A DNA stretch of 64,000 bases from Collybia mongolica (taxonomy: Eukaryota > Basidiomycota > Agaricomycetes > Agaricales > Clitocybaceae), in the NCBI GenBank assembly GCA_013420905.1, contig JAAXNY010000001.1, forward strand, positions 806,001 through 870,000. Direction: 5' to 3'. The position numbers and the translations under genes were made by a program. The notes below the pieces were generated by a model, which saw nothing but the letters and a program-made list of their open reading frames with translations, did not search any database and had not been told where the DNA came from. This document shows, one piece after another, positions 25,850 to 37,520 of the stretch. Numbering within the stretch: the stretch's first letter is position 1; every line of letters starts with the position of its first letter.

Positions 25850-25929
25850 CGCAGTCAGGGTTAAGTGCCACTCCTCAATTTCAACAACACGTGATCGTAT
25901 TCCATCCTCATCCTTCGAACTTCTTTAGG

Positions 25930-26713
25930 GGCGGCTGGGAGGCACAAGGGTGATAGTTGGTTCATGGGCACACCCTGAAACAGCAGTGTGCCATGAAGGC
26001 AAACATAGACTCTAGTGGAGGAATACTATAAGACTATTGTTTCTTGTTTTTGGATAGTGTTGGAAATCTGGTGTGTGATGAAACAATGTGAGAGTTCACA
26101 GTGGACTGGGAAAATCAGTGACAGCAATGCTGGTCTGAAATCATGGCAAGGAGGGTAGGATGGATTGTGGGGTTTGTTGTCACAGAGCATCAAAGGGTGA
26201 TTTTATGGTGGATATCTTGGACTTATTAATCGCTTGGGAACACTAATAATTGAATATACACTTGGTACTAAGTCAATTGGATTGGAATCTATTATAAAAT
26301 ATACCTGGGGTCTAGCACTTGTGTTAAGCCTTGTTTGAATTGAATCTGTTATAAAACCCTTGAAAAGTCTGTGTCTAGTACTTGGTGCCCTTTTGGGGGG
26401 AGCCACCCTTTCAAGGCCAGAGAGGAGACACACTCCATAAGTCTATTGACATATGGGTATAAGGGGAATGCCCAATTCTGCACATACAACTCTTACCTCA
26501 CACATTGGCATTGTGATTGGCAATGCACATCAGCATCAGTACTCATACCTGCACATTGGTAATTGCACCCACACATTGGCACTTGCACTTGCACATTGGC
26601 ATCTAGTCTCACACATTGGATTCTAGTTGGAGTACATTCAGTTCCAGTCAGAGCCCATCATTTCACTTGTAGATAGTATATACTATGACCCTGAGCATGT
26701 GGCAATAATGGAA
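25930..26713. other. Start of the repeat-rich region; simple CACATTGG repeats
   Basis: Base composition drops in GC from here on and no host gene is seen. Between about 26,480 and 26,625 a degenerate repeat of a CACATTGGCAYT-like word occurs about seven times. The 26,200-26,400 stretch holds repeated TCTATTATAAAA/TCTGTTATAAAA text. It is probably transposon debris. Confidence 0.5.
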
Positions 26714-26861
26714 CTTGGGTGGAGTGGGCCAACACACTGTGTGGCAGGTACTCATTCTTTATTTCTTTTGTCTATTTTTTGTAGGAGAAGTAAGTCCATT
26801 CCACATCAAGGAAGTCGTAAATGACTAGAAACAATGTAAGTGATAGTTTATAGAGGTCATG
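26714..26861 (+). repeat. Truncated copy of the 866-bp repeat (family B)
   Basis: Begins CTTGGGTGGAGTGGGCCAAC and runs to ...TTTATAGAGGTCATG, matching the first about 150 bases of the full copies at 60497-61362 and (reverse) 36642-37507. It stops abruptly where the DNA leading into the copia element starts. Confidence 0.8.
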
Positions 26862-27121
26862 TTATTGGAGAATATTCAGACATATGCAATCCATCGTGCC
26901 CTGCCGCGTCACATCACACATGCCTGTAAATGGATGACACTCTCTTAGCTTACCTCTTTCAATTTCTATTTCACTGATGGTCTCGTAGCATAGTTACCTA
27001 CTAGCTTGGCTCACAGTTAAATACTGTAGATGCCTGTTGTACCACCTCAGTCCCGTTCTATGTTGACTGAGGTGTGTACTTTACTTACAGCTTACCAAAC
27101 TCACTTACTGACTACCCACAT

Positions 27122-27259
27122 AGCATTATCTATTCCAATAGGTACACTACAATATACAAAGTCCTGTTCTACATTGACTGAGCATTATCTATTCCAATAG
27201 TTACACTACAATATACAAAGTCCCGTTCTACATTGACTGAGCATTATCTGTTCCAATAG
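27122..27259 (+). repeat. 59-bp tandem repeat before the copia body
   Basis: Units start at 27,122, 27,181 and 27,240 (third one partial), each opening AGCATTATCTRTTCCAATAG and ending ...CGTTCTACATTGACTG. They lie directly before ATTATGGGCCCTGACCCC, a stretch resembling the GGTTATTGGGCCCC that follows the 5' LTR of the second copia element. So 26,862-27,260 is probably the 5' LTR of copia element 1, though LTR ends could not be proven. Confidence 0.6.
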
Positions 27260-27349
27260 ATTATGGGCCCTGACCCCAACCTTTAGAACACAAAAACCCA
27301 CTGAAAATTTTGCACCTACCCCACACATTTTCTACACTGTGTCTTCTAC

Positions 27350-28865
27350 CAAAATTGATGATGAATTCTTGCGTATTCCCAAGCTTGATGCTGCTGGCAT
27401 CAACTGGGTGATCTACGAGGACCAGTTCACCTGGTCCATTGATGTATGAGGACTTCTCCACCACATTGACAGCTCCCAGAGCACACCTGCCAACCCTATC
27501 TCGAATCAAAGTGTTGACCCAAGCATGTGGACCCCAGCAGAGGTAGCACTTGAAGTCGTGTATAGGAATGACATAAAGACCTGGTGACAGGGGGAAGCCA
27601 TTGTTAAGCAGCAAATTGTGGGAACAATTCCGGACTCACTGTTCATGAAGATTTGTAGAAAAAGCACTGCTCATCTTATCTGGGAAGCACTTGTGAAAGA
27701 CTTCCAGAACAAATCCTGTATGGTCTCTGTTGACCTCTGACACTGCCTTCAAGAGGAGAAATGCCTCAAGAAGGGTGGCGTTTGTGCACACTTCACAAAG
27801 TTGCGCACAATGCAAGAGGACCTCATGTCAATGGGCAAACCACCCACCAACAACGACTTTTATGCCATCATTCTTGGATCCCTTCCACCATCTTACAACC
27901 CCTACATCTCTGCTGTCAATGCAACATCCAGCATGCTTGGTACTACATTATCGCCTGGCAACCTCATGTTGACCGTAACTGAGAAGTATGAATGATGCCT
28001 GATGAAGCAGAAGGGTCAGAAGGAACAGAATGCCACTTTCTATGCTGGAAGCAGCAATGGAAGAGGCTGCAGAAGTTTGAGCAGCTCAAAAGAATGCTTT
28101 AACTGTGGGAAGAAAGGTCACTACAAGGTTGACTGCTGGGCAGCCAGTGGGGAAAAGGAAGGCCAAGGCCCAAAAGGCAAGGGAAAGGGAAAGGGAAAAG
28201 GGAAGGAGACTGAGACAGCTGGTGCCACAGAATCAAAGCAGGAATCTGAGGATCAGGCTTGGTTTGCAAATGCCGAGAGTAACATTCTGGACTTTGTGGA
28301 AGAAGGCCTGAACTCTGGGGGAGTAGTTGACAAAGATACCATCAAAGGGGGAGTGAACAATGATGCGTTGTCATTGTCCCTCATTGGTGAGCTCAACCCT
28401 ACTCTACAACAGCCAGCCAAAGATGCTCCCACTGAAGAAGACATTCTTGATCTCTTCAAAACCCCTACCACCACTTCTGATGAAGAATTCTGGTTTTTGG
28501 AAGATGAAACTGACAGCATGCCATAATTGGTACCCATCACTGATTCCTCAGATAAGGATGACAAGGAAGATGACAAGTATGGAGACAAGCCACCACCACT
28601 CCAGCCTGTATCAGATTCCAATGATTCTGATGATGACATGCCAGCCCTACAAGTGGTATCAGACTCAGAAGATGAGGATGACATGGAGGATGACACCTAC
28701 TTTAGCGAGGACATAGATGAATATGAGGTTATAGGAATGGACAACAAAGCATACACACAAACTTTTGTTGCTGCCAAAATTCAGAAGAACACCAGTACCA
28801 GCCTAGGCAGTGAGCTCATTGACATGGAGTTGTATGATTCTGGAGCATCATGCCACTTGAGGTAG
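27350..28865 (+). pseudogene. Copia 1 gag and protease start, broken
   Basis: UBN2-type gag begins near TKIDDEFLRIPKLDAAGINW and runs through QQIVGTIPDSLFMKICRKST, LGSLPPSYNPYISAVNAT and a CCHC zinc knuckle C-FNC-GKKGHYKVDC-W, then a Lys/Gly run (GKGKGKGKGKE) and an acidic linker. The protease Asp motif YDSGASCHL sits at the end and is cut there by an insertion. In-frame stops occur at several points. At 27,993-27,995 TGATGC follows EKYE where copia proteins usually carry Arg-Arg (CGACGC), so two C-to-T changes explain it. The product cannot be made as is. Confidence 0.85.
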
Positions 28866-28905
28866 AGGGCCATTACTGGCAGATATGAGTCCTTATGTTT
28901 TTTTT

Positions 28906-30130
28906 TGATTAACTTTTCTTTATATTTCTAGAACCAGGTTGTTGCAATAGAACTAGCTATCCAGAATCTATTCAACTTTATATTACTTTTTGTCATTGAT
29001 AAGTTTGGTTCTGGAACACTTGTTAGGTATTGTCCTAGAATTAGATTGTAGGGTACAGGGAGTAGCTTGACATCATGGAAGGCCTGATGGATACACAACA
29101 TGAAGATGTAATATGGCCACACATTTGAGCTTGCCAAATACTTGTTGCACTTCTGTAAGGGGTCATGTTGCCAAGAGGCTCAGACAGGGTGCAGTATACA
29201 CAGTATGAACAACCATGCAGGGAAGGGATGAGCATAGAGCACTAGAGGCTTGACTATGAGTAGAGAACCCAGCCTGAGTCTATTACAAGGGTGCCCTTTT
29301 ATGGAGAGGAAGGGGCACCTTATGTACAGTACATTGTGCCTATGTCTTAAATAACAACAGAATCTGGTATCAGTAGCTCTACTGGTGCAACAATCCATCT
29401 GTGATATGTCAGTCCAGAGTAAACTACTATCTGTCAAGGGGTCAAAGCAGTGTGTGTCAGAATAATAGATATAACAGTGAGGATATGCAAGCTATGCAAT
29501 AGTGATTCTAATGGCTAGATGTGGATGAACACGTGATCCCCTTACAACTTCAGCCATATCCATGGTGTATGCCAATAGAAGTTGGTGTTTATAGATCCTA
29601 TACAAATATCCACCAATAAAAGGTAACAATATATATCTAGGCATTTTCCTTAAAAATAAGTCAGCTGGTAAAGTGGGGACTCAGACTCTCAGAGATGGAC
29701 TGTGTTAAAAAAATTAACAAACTTGAAAATGTAGATCTATATTTGTATATATTCCAAATACACAACCAACTCAGTAGCTTCTCTGGGACTTTACACTGAG
29801 TGACATGAGGCACACAGACCACACAGACAAATGCAGACATTTGCAGACTAAGCTCAGACCTCATTTTACAGTCTGCATCTGAACCAAGTCAAAGCTGAGT
29901 CCATAAATCCACACTGTTACTTAGATGCTCAGACCCAGCTGGGAACAACTCCTCATGAAGTCCATGCAGACTGTCCAAATTGCTTACTTAATCATAGTTA
30001 CCATTTCTTATTTAATGCACAAAAATGCAATATTTTGGAGAGTCAAATACAAGGCTTCAAGGTTACATGTCATGTGCATAAAGCATGCAGGTTAACCATT
30101 TGGTAATATGAGCTTGTCAGTTCAAGGTGC
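28906..30130. other. Left part of the inserted element, no gene seen
   Basis: Only short frames. The portion 29,655-30,000 is enriched in CAGACT/AGTCTG words reminiscent of decayed GCGGACT subterminal repeats of the CpG-rich element at 49.3 kb, but the likeness is too weak to assign. Confidence 0.35.
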
Positions 30131-30873
30131 TAAGTAAACAAGCAATGCCTGTGTGCAAAACCCAATGCCATAGCTTGCCTGGTTATGGAGAAAACACAAA
30201 AACCATCAGAACTAACTTTTCCTAGGATCATGGACACTAAATAAGCATTCAGATTGTTGTCATGTATTTGGTATACTTATGGTGGAATAGACCATGTGAC
30301 ATGTGTCAATAAATAGAGAAATCAATCCTCTTTGTATTTCAGGTAAATATAGTAGTAGTTGTTGATTATTCCAATGTTTAGTGTAATTTCCCACAAGGGT
30401 CATGTTTGGTAAGGGTCATTGTTGTTATAAGATGTTTGTTCACCCCTGATGTAACACACAAACCTTCAAAACTAGCTGAATATGGACATTTCTGATATTT
30501 CACTCAAAATAGACTGTGGGAAAAATATGCTCAACAAGGAAATTGTAGAGCCATGTTTGTACATATTAAATACATAAAAACAAAGTTAATAGCTTTACTG
30601 ATTATGGAGAAAAACACAAAATAAATTTTGAAACATGACACTTTGAAATATTAGATATGCATAATTTTGATGGCATCATCAAAAGCATTATGTAAGCATC
30701 CCAAATACATGCAAATTATGTCACAATACTTTGTATTTGTAGAGAAATGCTGTAAACAGCCACAAGAGAAGAAAATCCCATTATGGAAATATTTTCCCAC
30801 AGTGTTGAAATATGAATCCATGAATCAATCAATCAATCAATTTTTTGCCTGAAACCTGGGTTGATAAAGAACT
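30131..30873 (+). repeat. Partial copy of the 866-bp repeat (family B)
   Basis: Matches the 60,650-61,362 copy from AACAAGCAATGCCTGTG through CATGGACACTAAATRAGCATT, GCATAATTTTGATGGCATCA and TTATGGAAATATTTTCCCAC to GGGTTGATAAAGAACT. It includes the TCAA/TGAA microsatellite at about 30,820-30,845. The first about 150 bases of the family are missing. Confidence 0.75.
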
Positions 30874-31009
30874 CGCAATAATAGAAACAAGTTCCCACAG
30901 TATTGAAATGTATATCAACCATTCAACATTTAACAATTTATTTCTAGCCTTGCATCCTGGGTTAATCAAGAACTTATAAGACATGCTAAAAGTAGATATC
31001 ATCATCAAA

Positions 31010-32505
31010 GACAAAGTTCAAACAAATGTACATATGCCTGTTAAGTGTTTTTTGTTGTTGTGTTATCACATACTATATATAACCATACTCATATAGCTAG
31101 CTATTGTCAAGATATTGAGCATTATAGATTCCAGGAGCATCCACATTGACTTGTTTAGCTATGCTTATGGCCAAGTAATGTATAAATGTGATATCAAAAT
31201 AGATATAACAAGAGATTATAATCAAATTTGGAAAGGTACAAACAAATATAAATATACATTTCCTGGTGTCCCCTCCATAGATCTAGGAGTAGTAGGAATT
31301 TCAATTGTCTCTGTTAGCCTTGCATTTGCTGAGATATGCATCATCTATATTGTGGGAATTTCAGTAATATTGATTGTTTGGCCAGATGTTGGCAAAGTAA
31401 TATACAGATCATATTCATTTGTAATATGTAGTAAAAGGTTGTTGTTGATAATGAGATTTGGAAGGGTACAAACAACTACAAACACATATAAATAAATACA
31501 TCATGTATTCCTTTACAATGTCTAGTAGTAGCATGTCCATCAGCTTTGTATTTGCTGAGATAAGTATCATCAATATTGTGGGAAATTTCTTTAGTATTAT
31601 TGTTTGTTTGGCCCGATGTGTGGTGAAATGATATACAGACAGTATTCATTTACAATATGTAGCAAGAAATTTGTTGTTGATGAGGTTTAGAAAGATAAAA
31701 ACAAATACAAGCACATACAAACATATACATGAGGTACTACTTCACCATATCTGATACTAGCAATTTAAATTACATCCATAGGCCTTGTTGTTGTTGAGAT
31801 ATGCAATGACTTATATTGTGGGAACTTTGATGTTATTGTTTGTTTGGCTAGCTGTGTGGCAAAGTCATATACTTGATATTGATTTGTAACATGCTTGTAG
31901 TGAGAGAGCTGCTTTTGATCATGATGTTGGAAGGGGTACAAACAAATACAAATACATATAAATGTCTACATTGGGTAGCCCCTCACCATATCTAGTAGCA
32001 GCAATTTAAATTGCATCCATAGGTCTTGTCATTGTTGAGATATGCAATGTTTTGTATTGTGGGAAAAGTTTGACCCAAAGCGGAATAAGTGTCTTGTAAT
32101 CGTGCTTACGTTTGTCAACTACGCTGTTAGCTCTAACAGCGTAGTTGACAAACGTAAGCATGATTATGCAGTGGACAGTTATTAATTAATTCTTGAGATA
32201 TCCCAAGAAAAAGACCAATTAACTCGAATTTATATTATTAAATGCAGCCCATGTTAGCAGTTGCCTTTTTTGCTCGAAATCCGCGCGTCGGCTAATTTTG
32301 ATTCCCACAATTAGAAAAATATTTCCACGACTACAAAGTCTTACTGATGTACTTCAAAAACTTTACTGATCATGTTCTAATGAAATCTCGGAACACTTCA
32401 AACTTACTAACCGTGGGAAAAACAACACTGGATCTTGTTGGGTATTCTGAATTTTCCCCGCAAACCCAGGATGATGAACGAGTTACTTATGTAAACATAA
32501 GGACT
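31010..32505 (-). repeat. Repeat family A, copy 1
   Basis: Reverse complement of 42,762-44,180 and of 62,511-63,770. Shared landmarks are the end AGTCCTTATG, the GGGTATTCTGAATTTTCCCC block, ATGGGCTGCATTTAATA-like text, CCCACAATACAAAACATTGC, and a series of TTGTTTGTACC...CAAACAAATACA units each opening with a GCTACTACTAGA-like word. Confidence 0.8.
32104..32159. repeat. Near-perfect 56-bp palindrome
   Basis: Arms 32,104-32,130 and 32,133-32,159 are exact reverse complements (GCTTACGTTTGTCAACTACG CTGTTAG and its complement) around a CT spacer. With one mismatch the pairing extends about eight bases further on each side (AATCGTGC/GCATGATT). Such DNA can form a cruciform or, in RNA, a strong hairpin. 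The same palindrome occurs in repeat A copy 3 near 62,858-62,920 but not in copy 2. Confidence 0.95.
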
Positions 32506-32510
32506 TGTAA

Positions 32511-33303
32511 CATGTCTGGGTACAGGCACTGCTTCATTGACTACTGACCCATTCCCCCAAAGCCTATTACTGCTGCTGACAAGTGTTCCTTCAATGCTAT
32601 TGGAATGGGCAATACGTACATCAACATCCCTAACAGCATGAAGCCAGCCACTTGTGTGCTCCTGGAAAATGTCCTGTACACTCCTTCAATGGGCATAACC
32701 CTCATATCAGTTAGCCGCATTGCAATTGCTGGTACTGTGTTGGTTTCCAGGATGCGACATGTTGTATCTATGCAAAAGATAAGAGTCATATTGGAGTAAT
32801 TGACATGAAGAACAGACTTTACCGTGTCTTCATGCCTTGCCCCAAAACCGCTGCTGCTGCAACTGCAAGGGTACCTGAAACTCCTCTTGAAGTCATAACA
32901 ATTGATGAACTTCACTGTCAACTAGGACATGTTGCTCACAAAGCCACACATACCCTCCTGATGAAAGGCCTGGTGCATGGGCTAAAGCTCAATGAGACAA
33001 GCAAAGCAACGGTATGTGAGTCTTGCGAGGCCACAAAAACCACACAAAAGCCCATCCAGAAGCTTCAGGAGAGCAAATGGGCAGCTAAGATAGGCAATGA
33101 AGTTCACTCTGACCTCTATGCTTGATGATATGACCCCACACAAGCTGATGGAGGGTGAGAAGCCTGACATCTTGGACCTTCCACCATGGGGCTCCAGAGT
33201 GCATGTGTGCAACACAAGCAGCTTGAAGCTGGACACTTGTTCAAAAATCAGCTATTGGGTTGGATTCAATGAGGGAGAGCTGCATGCATTGAATTTATTG
33301 GGC
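32511..33303 (+). pseudogene. Copia 1 protease end and integrase, internally deleted
   Basis: Reads MSGYRHCFIDY, then ADKCSFNAIGMGNTYINIPN, LLENVLYTPSMGITLISVSR, the GAG-pre-integrase part LHCQLGHVAHKATHTLLMKG and the zinc-binding VCESCEATKTTQKPIQKLQE, ending EVHSDLYA. It then jumps to DDMTPHKLMEGEKPDILDLP PWGSRVHVC, so most of the integrase DDE core is missing. Several stops and frame changes follow. It is non-functional. Confidence 0.85.
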
Positions 33304-33550
33304 TGATAAATGTTCCATCACAGTTGAGTGCAGTGTCAGGTTCAATATTGAAGAGGAAGATGTACCAACAGTCCCACTCAAGGGGGAGTGGGAAGATGTG
33401 GATGTTGCGTGGCCCTCTTCACCCTACAAGGCCACCATTGAAGAAATCCCTGACCTGGAAGCTCCACCTAGCCCTCACCTTGATGATGAACCTAATGAAG
33501 GTCATCCAAAGCATGTCCGCATTGAATTGGATTGCTTGCAAAGGCTATGA

Positions 33551-35267
33551 TTGGGCAAGGGGCAGATAAACAAGAGGCCCAGTGCTCCCATGCTTCCACC
33601 TGGAATGCAGGAGGGGAGACAAAGGGAGAAGGAACAAGCCAGTACAGTAGATGACTGGGAAATGGTGAGTGTGGAAGATTTTGCCATGGTAGCTGTCACG
33701 GGAGAAGTAGAAGGGCTGATGCCAGACTATGCAGAAGCAAAGCTGCACCCAGACTGGCTGAAATGGCAAGAGGCCATCAGGCAGGAAATGCGCACACTAG
33801 AAGCTAATGGCACCTGGGAACTTGTGAAGTGTCCACCTCCTGGCACCAATGTTGTTGGCTACAAATGGGTCCTTCACATCAAGAAGAACACCACTGGCAA
33901 AGTTGAGAAGTACAAGGCACATCTTGTTGCGAAAGGTTTTGCCCAGATTCACAGCATCAACTTCAACAAGACATATGCACCCGTCATGTGCATGTCATTG
34001 TTTTGCCCTGTGCTTGCACTAGCTGCTCAGAATGGATGGCCCATAGATGCATTCAATTTCAACAGTGCATTCCTCAATGGAGTCCTCAGAGAAGATGAGG
34101 TCATGTACCTTGAACAGCCTGTGGATCAGGCAAAAGCTGACCCCAAGGCATATGTCTTTCAGCTGCAAAAGGCATTGTATGGACTCAAGCAGGGTGCAAA
34201 GAATTGGTATAATCCACTGCAAAAGGCACTGGGAGACTTAGGGTTTGAGAGAAGCAAGGCAGACCACAGAGTCTTCTTCAAGAAGGAAGACAGCAAGTTG
34301 ATAGTCATTGTCATTCATGTTGACAACTGCATCACCACAGGAACATCTGCAAAACAAATTGCTAAGTTCAAGGAGGACATCAACCAGGTGTACACAATGA
34401 CAGACCTAGGACCAGTCCATTGGATCCTCAGTATCAAAGTTACTCATGACCTTCCCAACTGCACACTCTTGCTATCCCAACATGCCTACATCAACTCCAT
34501 CCTAACCCAGTTCAATTTCAACAATTTGAAGCTGGTATCAATGCCCATGGACACCAATGTTGCCCTCAGCAAGTCCTGCTTGTGGATATTGCATGCATGC
34601 CAAATGTGCCATATTGCAAAGCTGTTGGATTGTTGATGTACATGGCAATGGGAATGCACCCTGACATTGTGTTTGCTGTGTCTACTGTTGCGCAGTTCTG
34701 CGACAACCTGGGATGGGTCCACTGGGAGGCCATGAAGTGAATCTTTCGGTATCTGCTTGGTACCAAAGAGCTCAAGCTAGTCTATGGCAATGGGAAGGAA
34801 GGCCTAGAAGGCTTTGTGGATGTGGACAGAGCCTTGCAGGAACACAGGCGTGCCATCTCCAGCTACGTCTTCATTGTGAATGGAGGGGCCATATTGTGGT
34901 CATTGAAGAAACAGGAGCTTGTCACTCTGTTGACGACAGAAGCCACGTACATGGTGGCTACTCATGCTGCCAAAGAAGCAATGTGGCTGTGCCGTCTTAT
35001 CAGTGAGGTCTACGGACCAATCAATGGTCCGCTCACTGAGCCCACCACCCTATACAGTGACAGCCAATCTGCCATTGCACTCACAAAATCCGGTTTGTAC
35101 CATGCACATATGAAACACATCAACATACGCTACCACTATATTCACTACATTGTCAAAGCTGGAAACATCAAGCTCTTCTATTGCCCCACTGATGACATGA
35201 CTGCCAACACCCTGACAAAAGCACTCCCCAGTGCAAAAGCAAAGCATTTTGCACATGTGCTAGGGCC
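33551..35267 (+). pseudogene. Copia 1 reverse transcriptase and RNase H, broken
   Basis: RT text: HPDWLKWQEAIRQEMRTLEA, VVGYKWVLHIKKNTTGKVEK, ALYGLKQGAKNWYNPLQKAL. Two polymerase aspartates are changed to Asn: the first motif reads AFNFNSAFLNG (normally D-x-x-SAFLNG) and the second reads HVDNC (normally VDD), both explained by G-to-A. A frame break occurs near 34,580 and a TGA at 34,738-34,740 in EAMK/IFRYLLGT, where Arg (CGA) is usual. RNase H follows (TTEATYMVATHAAKEAMWLC, SDSQSAIALTKSGLYHAHMK, TANTLTKALPSAKAKHFA). Confidence 0.88.
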
Positions 35268-36272
35268 ATCAAGTTCTTTACACTCCCCCACATCTTCCAG
35301 CAGATTCCAAGTGGAATCCTCAATTCCAACAGGAATCTGCTTGAATTCCTGTCGGAATTTTGGCTGCAGAGGTGATAGAAAATGGCTGTAAAAATTGACT
35401 AAAATTCCAAACAGATTCCACTTGGATTCAGCAGGAATTCTGGCTTTGGAATGCTGAAATTCTGACAGAGCCCACAGGAATTCCAGAGTGTTGTAGGGAC
35501 ATGTAATAGACGTGTTGTGGTCACGTGACTTATCAGCCACCTCATCAATCAACAATGGGCACATCATCAACCTCAACCACACTGAGGCCCAGCAACCCAG
35601 CACCCAGCAACCCAGCAAAACCCCAGCCCAAGCACAATGTCAACCTGCAAAGCTGCTACCACTGCTGCCACTGCTATCTCTCGGGGGCCTCAAGCCTCAA
35701 AGCTGGGGGGCACTGGTCATGCCTGCCAGGTGGCACCCCCAACTGCCAGCGACAGTGAACCGGAGGAGCATGAGGGGAAAAAGGAGGGAGGAGCAGAGGA
35801 TGGAGACAAGGACAGGAGTGGGGACAAGGAGAATGGGGACAAGGAAGACAGGGACAAGGAAGATGGGGACAAGGAAGACAGGGACAAGGAAGATGGGGAT
35901 GAGGAAGACGGGGACAAGGAGGATGGGGACAAGGAAGACTGGGACAAGGAAGACCAGGATGAGGAGGATGCCAAGGAAGACCAGGACAACAACAAAAATG
36001 CCCAGGGCAGTGACAATGGTGCAAGCAATGGGGGCAATACTGTTATCCCCTTCCATGCCCCCCCTGGCCTCTCCACCATGGCCTCTCATGCCTCCTCCAC
36101 CTCCCGTGCCCCCTCTACCTCCCATGCCACCTCCACCTCCCATGCCACCTCTGCCCATGGCCCTCCCTCCCATGCCACCTCCCACACCACCTCTGCCTGT
36201 GGCCCTCCCTCCCATGATGTCTCTTGTGTTCTGTCGGCTGCCCCATCCTGCACCATCTCCCTATTAGAATAG

Positions 36273-36641
36273 GAAGGTGCAGGGATGTCTATGACAGCCA
36301 ACAGCTGAAGTCCGAAGTAAGTAACTGGTTTATTGATCAAATAGAGGCTGTACTAACCTGAAATCCAAAGTAAGTAACTGGGGACTTCAGGGCTATCTAC
36401 TCTCCTATATATATGTGCTAGAACAATAAGGAGAGTAAAGACAATAGAAACAATAAGAAGATGATAAGGATCTGATCATCTGGTATGACAGTGATCAGCA
36501 TCTGGTCATCTGATGAGATGCCAAGAACATCAAGAACAATAGAGACAATAGTCACCAGATCATGATAACCATCTGATAAGGATCAGGTGGATCAGGGATG
36601 ACAGAAACAGCATAAGGCTGTGTATGGAGATGCATACAGTT
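36273..36641 (-). repeat. LTR-like remnant related to the solo LTR at 54.3 kb
   Basis: Read on the minus strand it has a TATATATAG box followed by GAAGTCCCCAGTTACTTACT, then GGTTAGTAC and a second CCAGTTACTTACTTCGGACT. The solo LTR at 54,271-54,531 shows GAGTCCCCAGTTTTTTACTC, GGTTAGTAC and CCAGTTTCTTACTCAGGACT in the same order. Precise ends and a target duplication were not established. Confidence 0.55.
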
Positions 36642-37507
36642 ACAAGTTCTTTATCAACCCAGTTTTCGGGCAAAAAGTTGATTCATTCATTCATTCATTC
36701 ATTCATATTTCAACACCGTGGGAAAATATTTCCATAATGGGATTTTTCTTCTCTTATGGTTTTTTACAGCATTTCTCCACAAATACAAAGTATTGTGACA
36801 TAATTTGCATGTATTTGGGATGCTTACATAATGCTTTTGATGATGCCATCAAAATTATGCATATCTAATATTTCAAAGCATTGTGTTTCAAAATTTATTT
36901 TGTGATTTTCTCCATAACCAGTAAAGCTATTAACTTTGTTTTTATATGTTTGGAATGTACAAACATGGCTCTACAATTTCCTTGTTGAGCACATTTTTCC
37001 CACGGTCTATTTTGAGCGAAATATTAGAAATGTCCAGATTCAGCTAGCTTTGAAGGTCTGTGTATTATACCAAAGATGAACAAACATCTTATAACAACAA
37101 TGACCCTTACCAAACATGTCCCTTGTGGGAAATTATCCTAAACATTGGAAAAATCAACAACTACTACTATATTTACCTGAAATACAAAGAGGATTGATTT
37201 CTCTATTTATTGACACATGTCACATGATCAATTCCATCACATAAGCATACCAAATACATGACAACAATCTGAATGCTCATTTAGTGTCCATGATCCTGGG
37301 AAAAGTAAGTTCTGATGGTTTTTGTGCACAGGCATTGCTTGTTTGCTTGGTAACATTTTCCCAGGGTCACATGACCTCTATAAACTATCATCTACATTGT
37401 TTCTAGTCATTTACAACTTCCTGAATGTGGAATGGACTTATTTCTCCTAAGAAAAGAAATAAAGAATGAGTACCTGCCACACAGTGTGTTGGCCCACTCC
37501 ACCCAAG
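36642..37507 (-). repeat. Full-length 866-bp repeat (family B), reverse orientation
   Basis: Reverse complement of 60,497-61,362 and of identical length. Family ends are CTTGGGTGGAGTGG... and ...TAAAGAACTTGT. It contains a (TTCA)n microsatellite just inside the AACTTGT end. No open frame of note; probably a non-autonomous element. Confidence 0.85.
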
Positions 37508-37520
37508 TCATTTCTAACAC

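Larger units (their letters stand above)
28888..32505. mobile_element. Insertion of about 3.6 kb in the copia 1 protease, possible TIR element
   Basis: The protease text stops near 28,860 and resumes at about 32,511 (MSGYRHCFIDY). The inserted DNA begins AGTCCTTATGTTT (28,888) and ends AAACATAAGGACT (32,505), a 13-bp terminal inverted repeat. No transposase-like frame is visible. The right 1.6 kb is a repeat also found reversed at 42,762-44,180 and 62,511-64,000. It contains a copy of the 866-bp repeat (30,131-30,873) and a long palindrome (32,104-32,159). It is probably non-autonomous; no clear target duplication was seen, so the left end may lie up to about 30 bases further left. Confidence 0.6.
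27261..35276 (+). mobile_element. Copia element 1 (Ty1/copia), decayed and interrupted
   Basis: Order gag, zinc knuckle, protease, GAG-pre-integrase, integrase, RT, RNase H, which defines copia. The body is split by an insertion of about 3.6 kb in the protease (about 28,888-32,505), has lost the integrase core near 33,124, and carries many nonsense codons. The 3' LTR is not seen: the RNase H end runs into the KDZ terminus at 35,277. Confidence 0.85.

Noticed and set aside
26480..27260. CRISPR-like array from short repeats
   Set aside because: Repeats are contiguous degenerate or 59-bp tandem units without unique spacers, in a eukaryotic transposon region.
33551..34636. 361-codon frame as a working reverse transcriptase
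   Set aside because: The frame is open, but both catalytic Asp motifs are Asn and the frame breaks before RNase H.
35674..36215. Minus-strand frames rich in Gly/Met or Pro/Cys
   Set aside because: They are shadows of the GDKED and SHAT repeats of the KDZ accessory gene.
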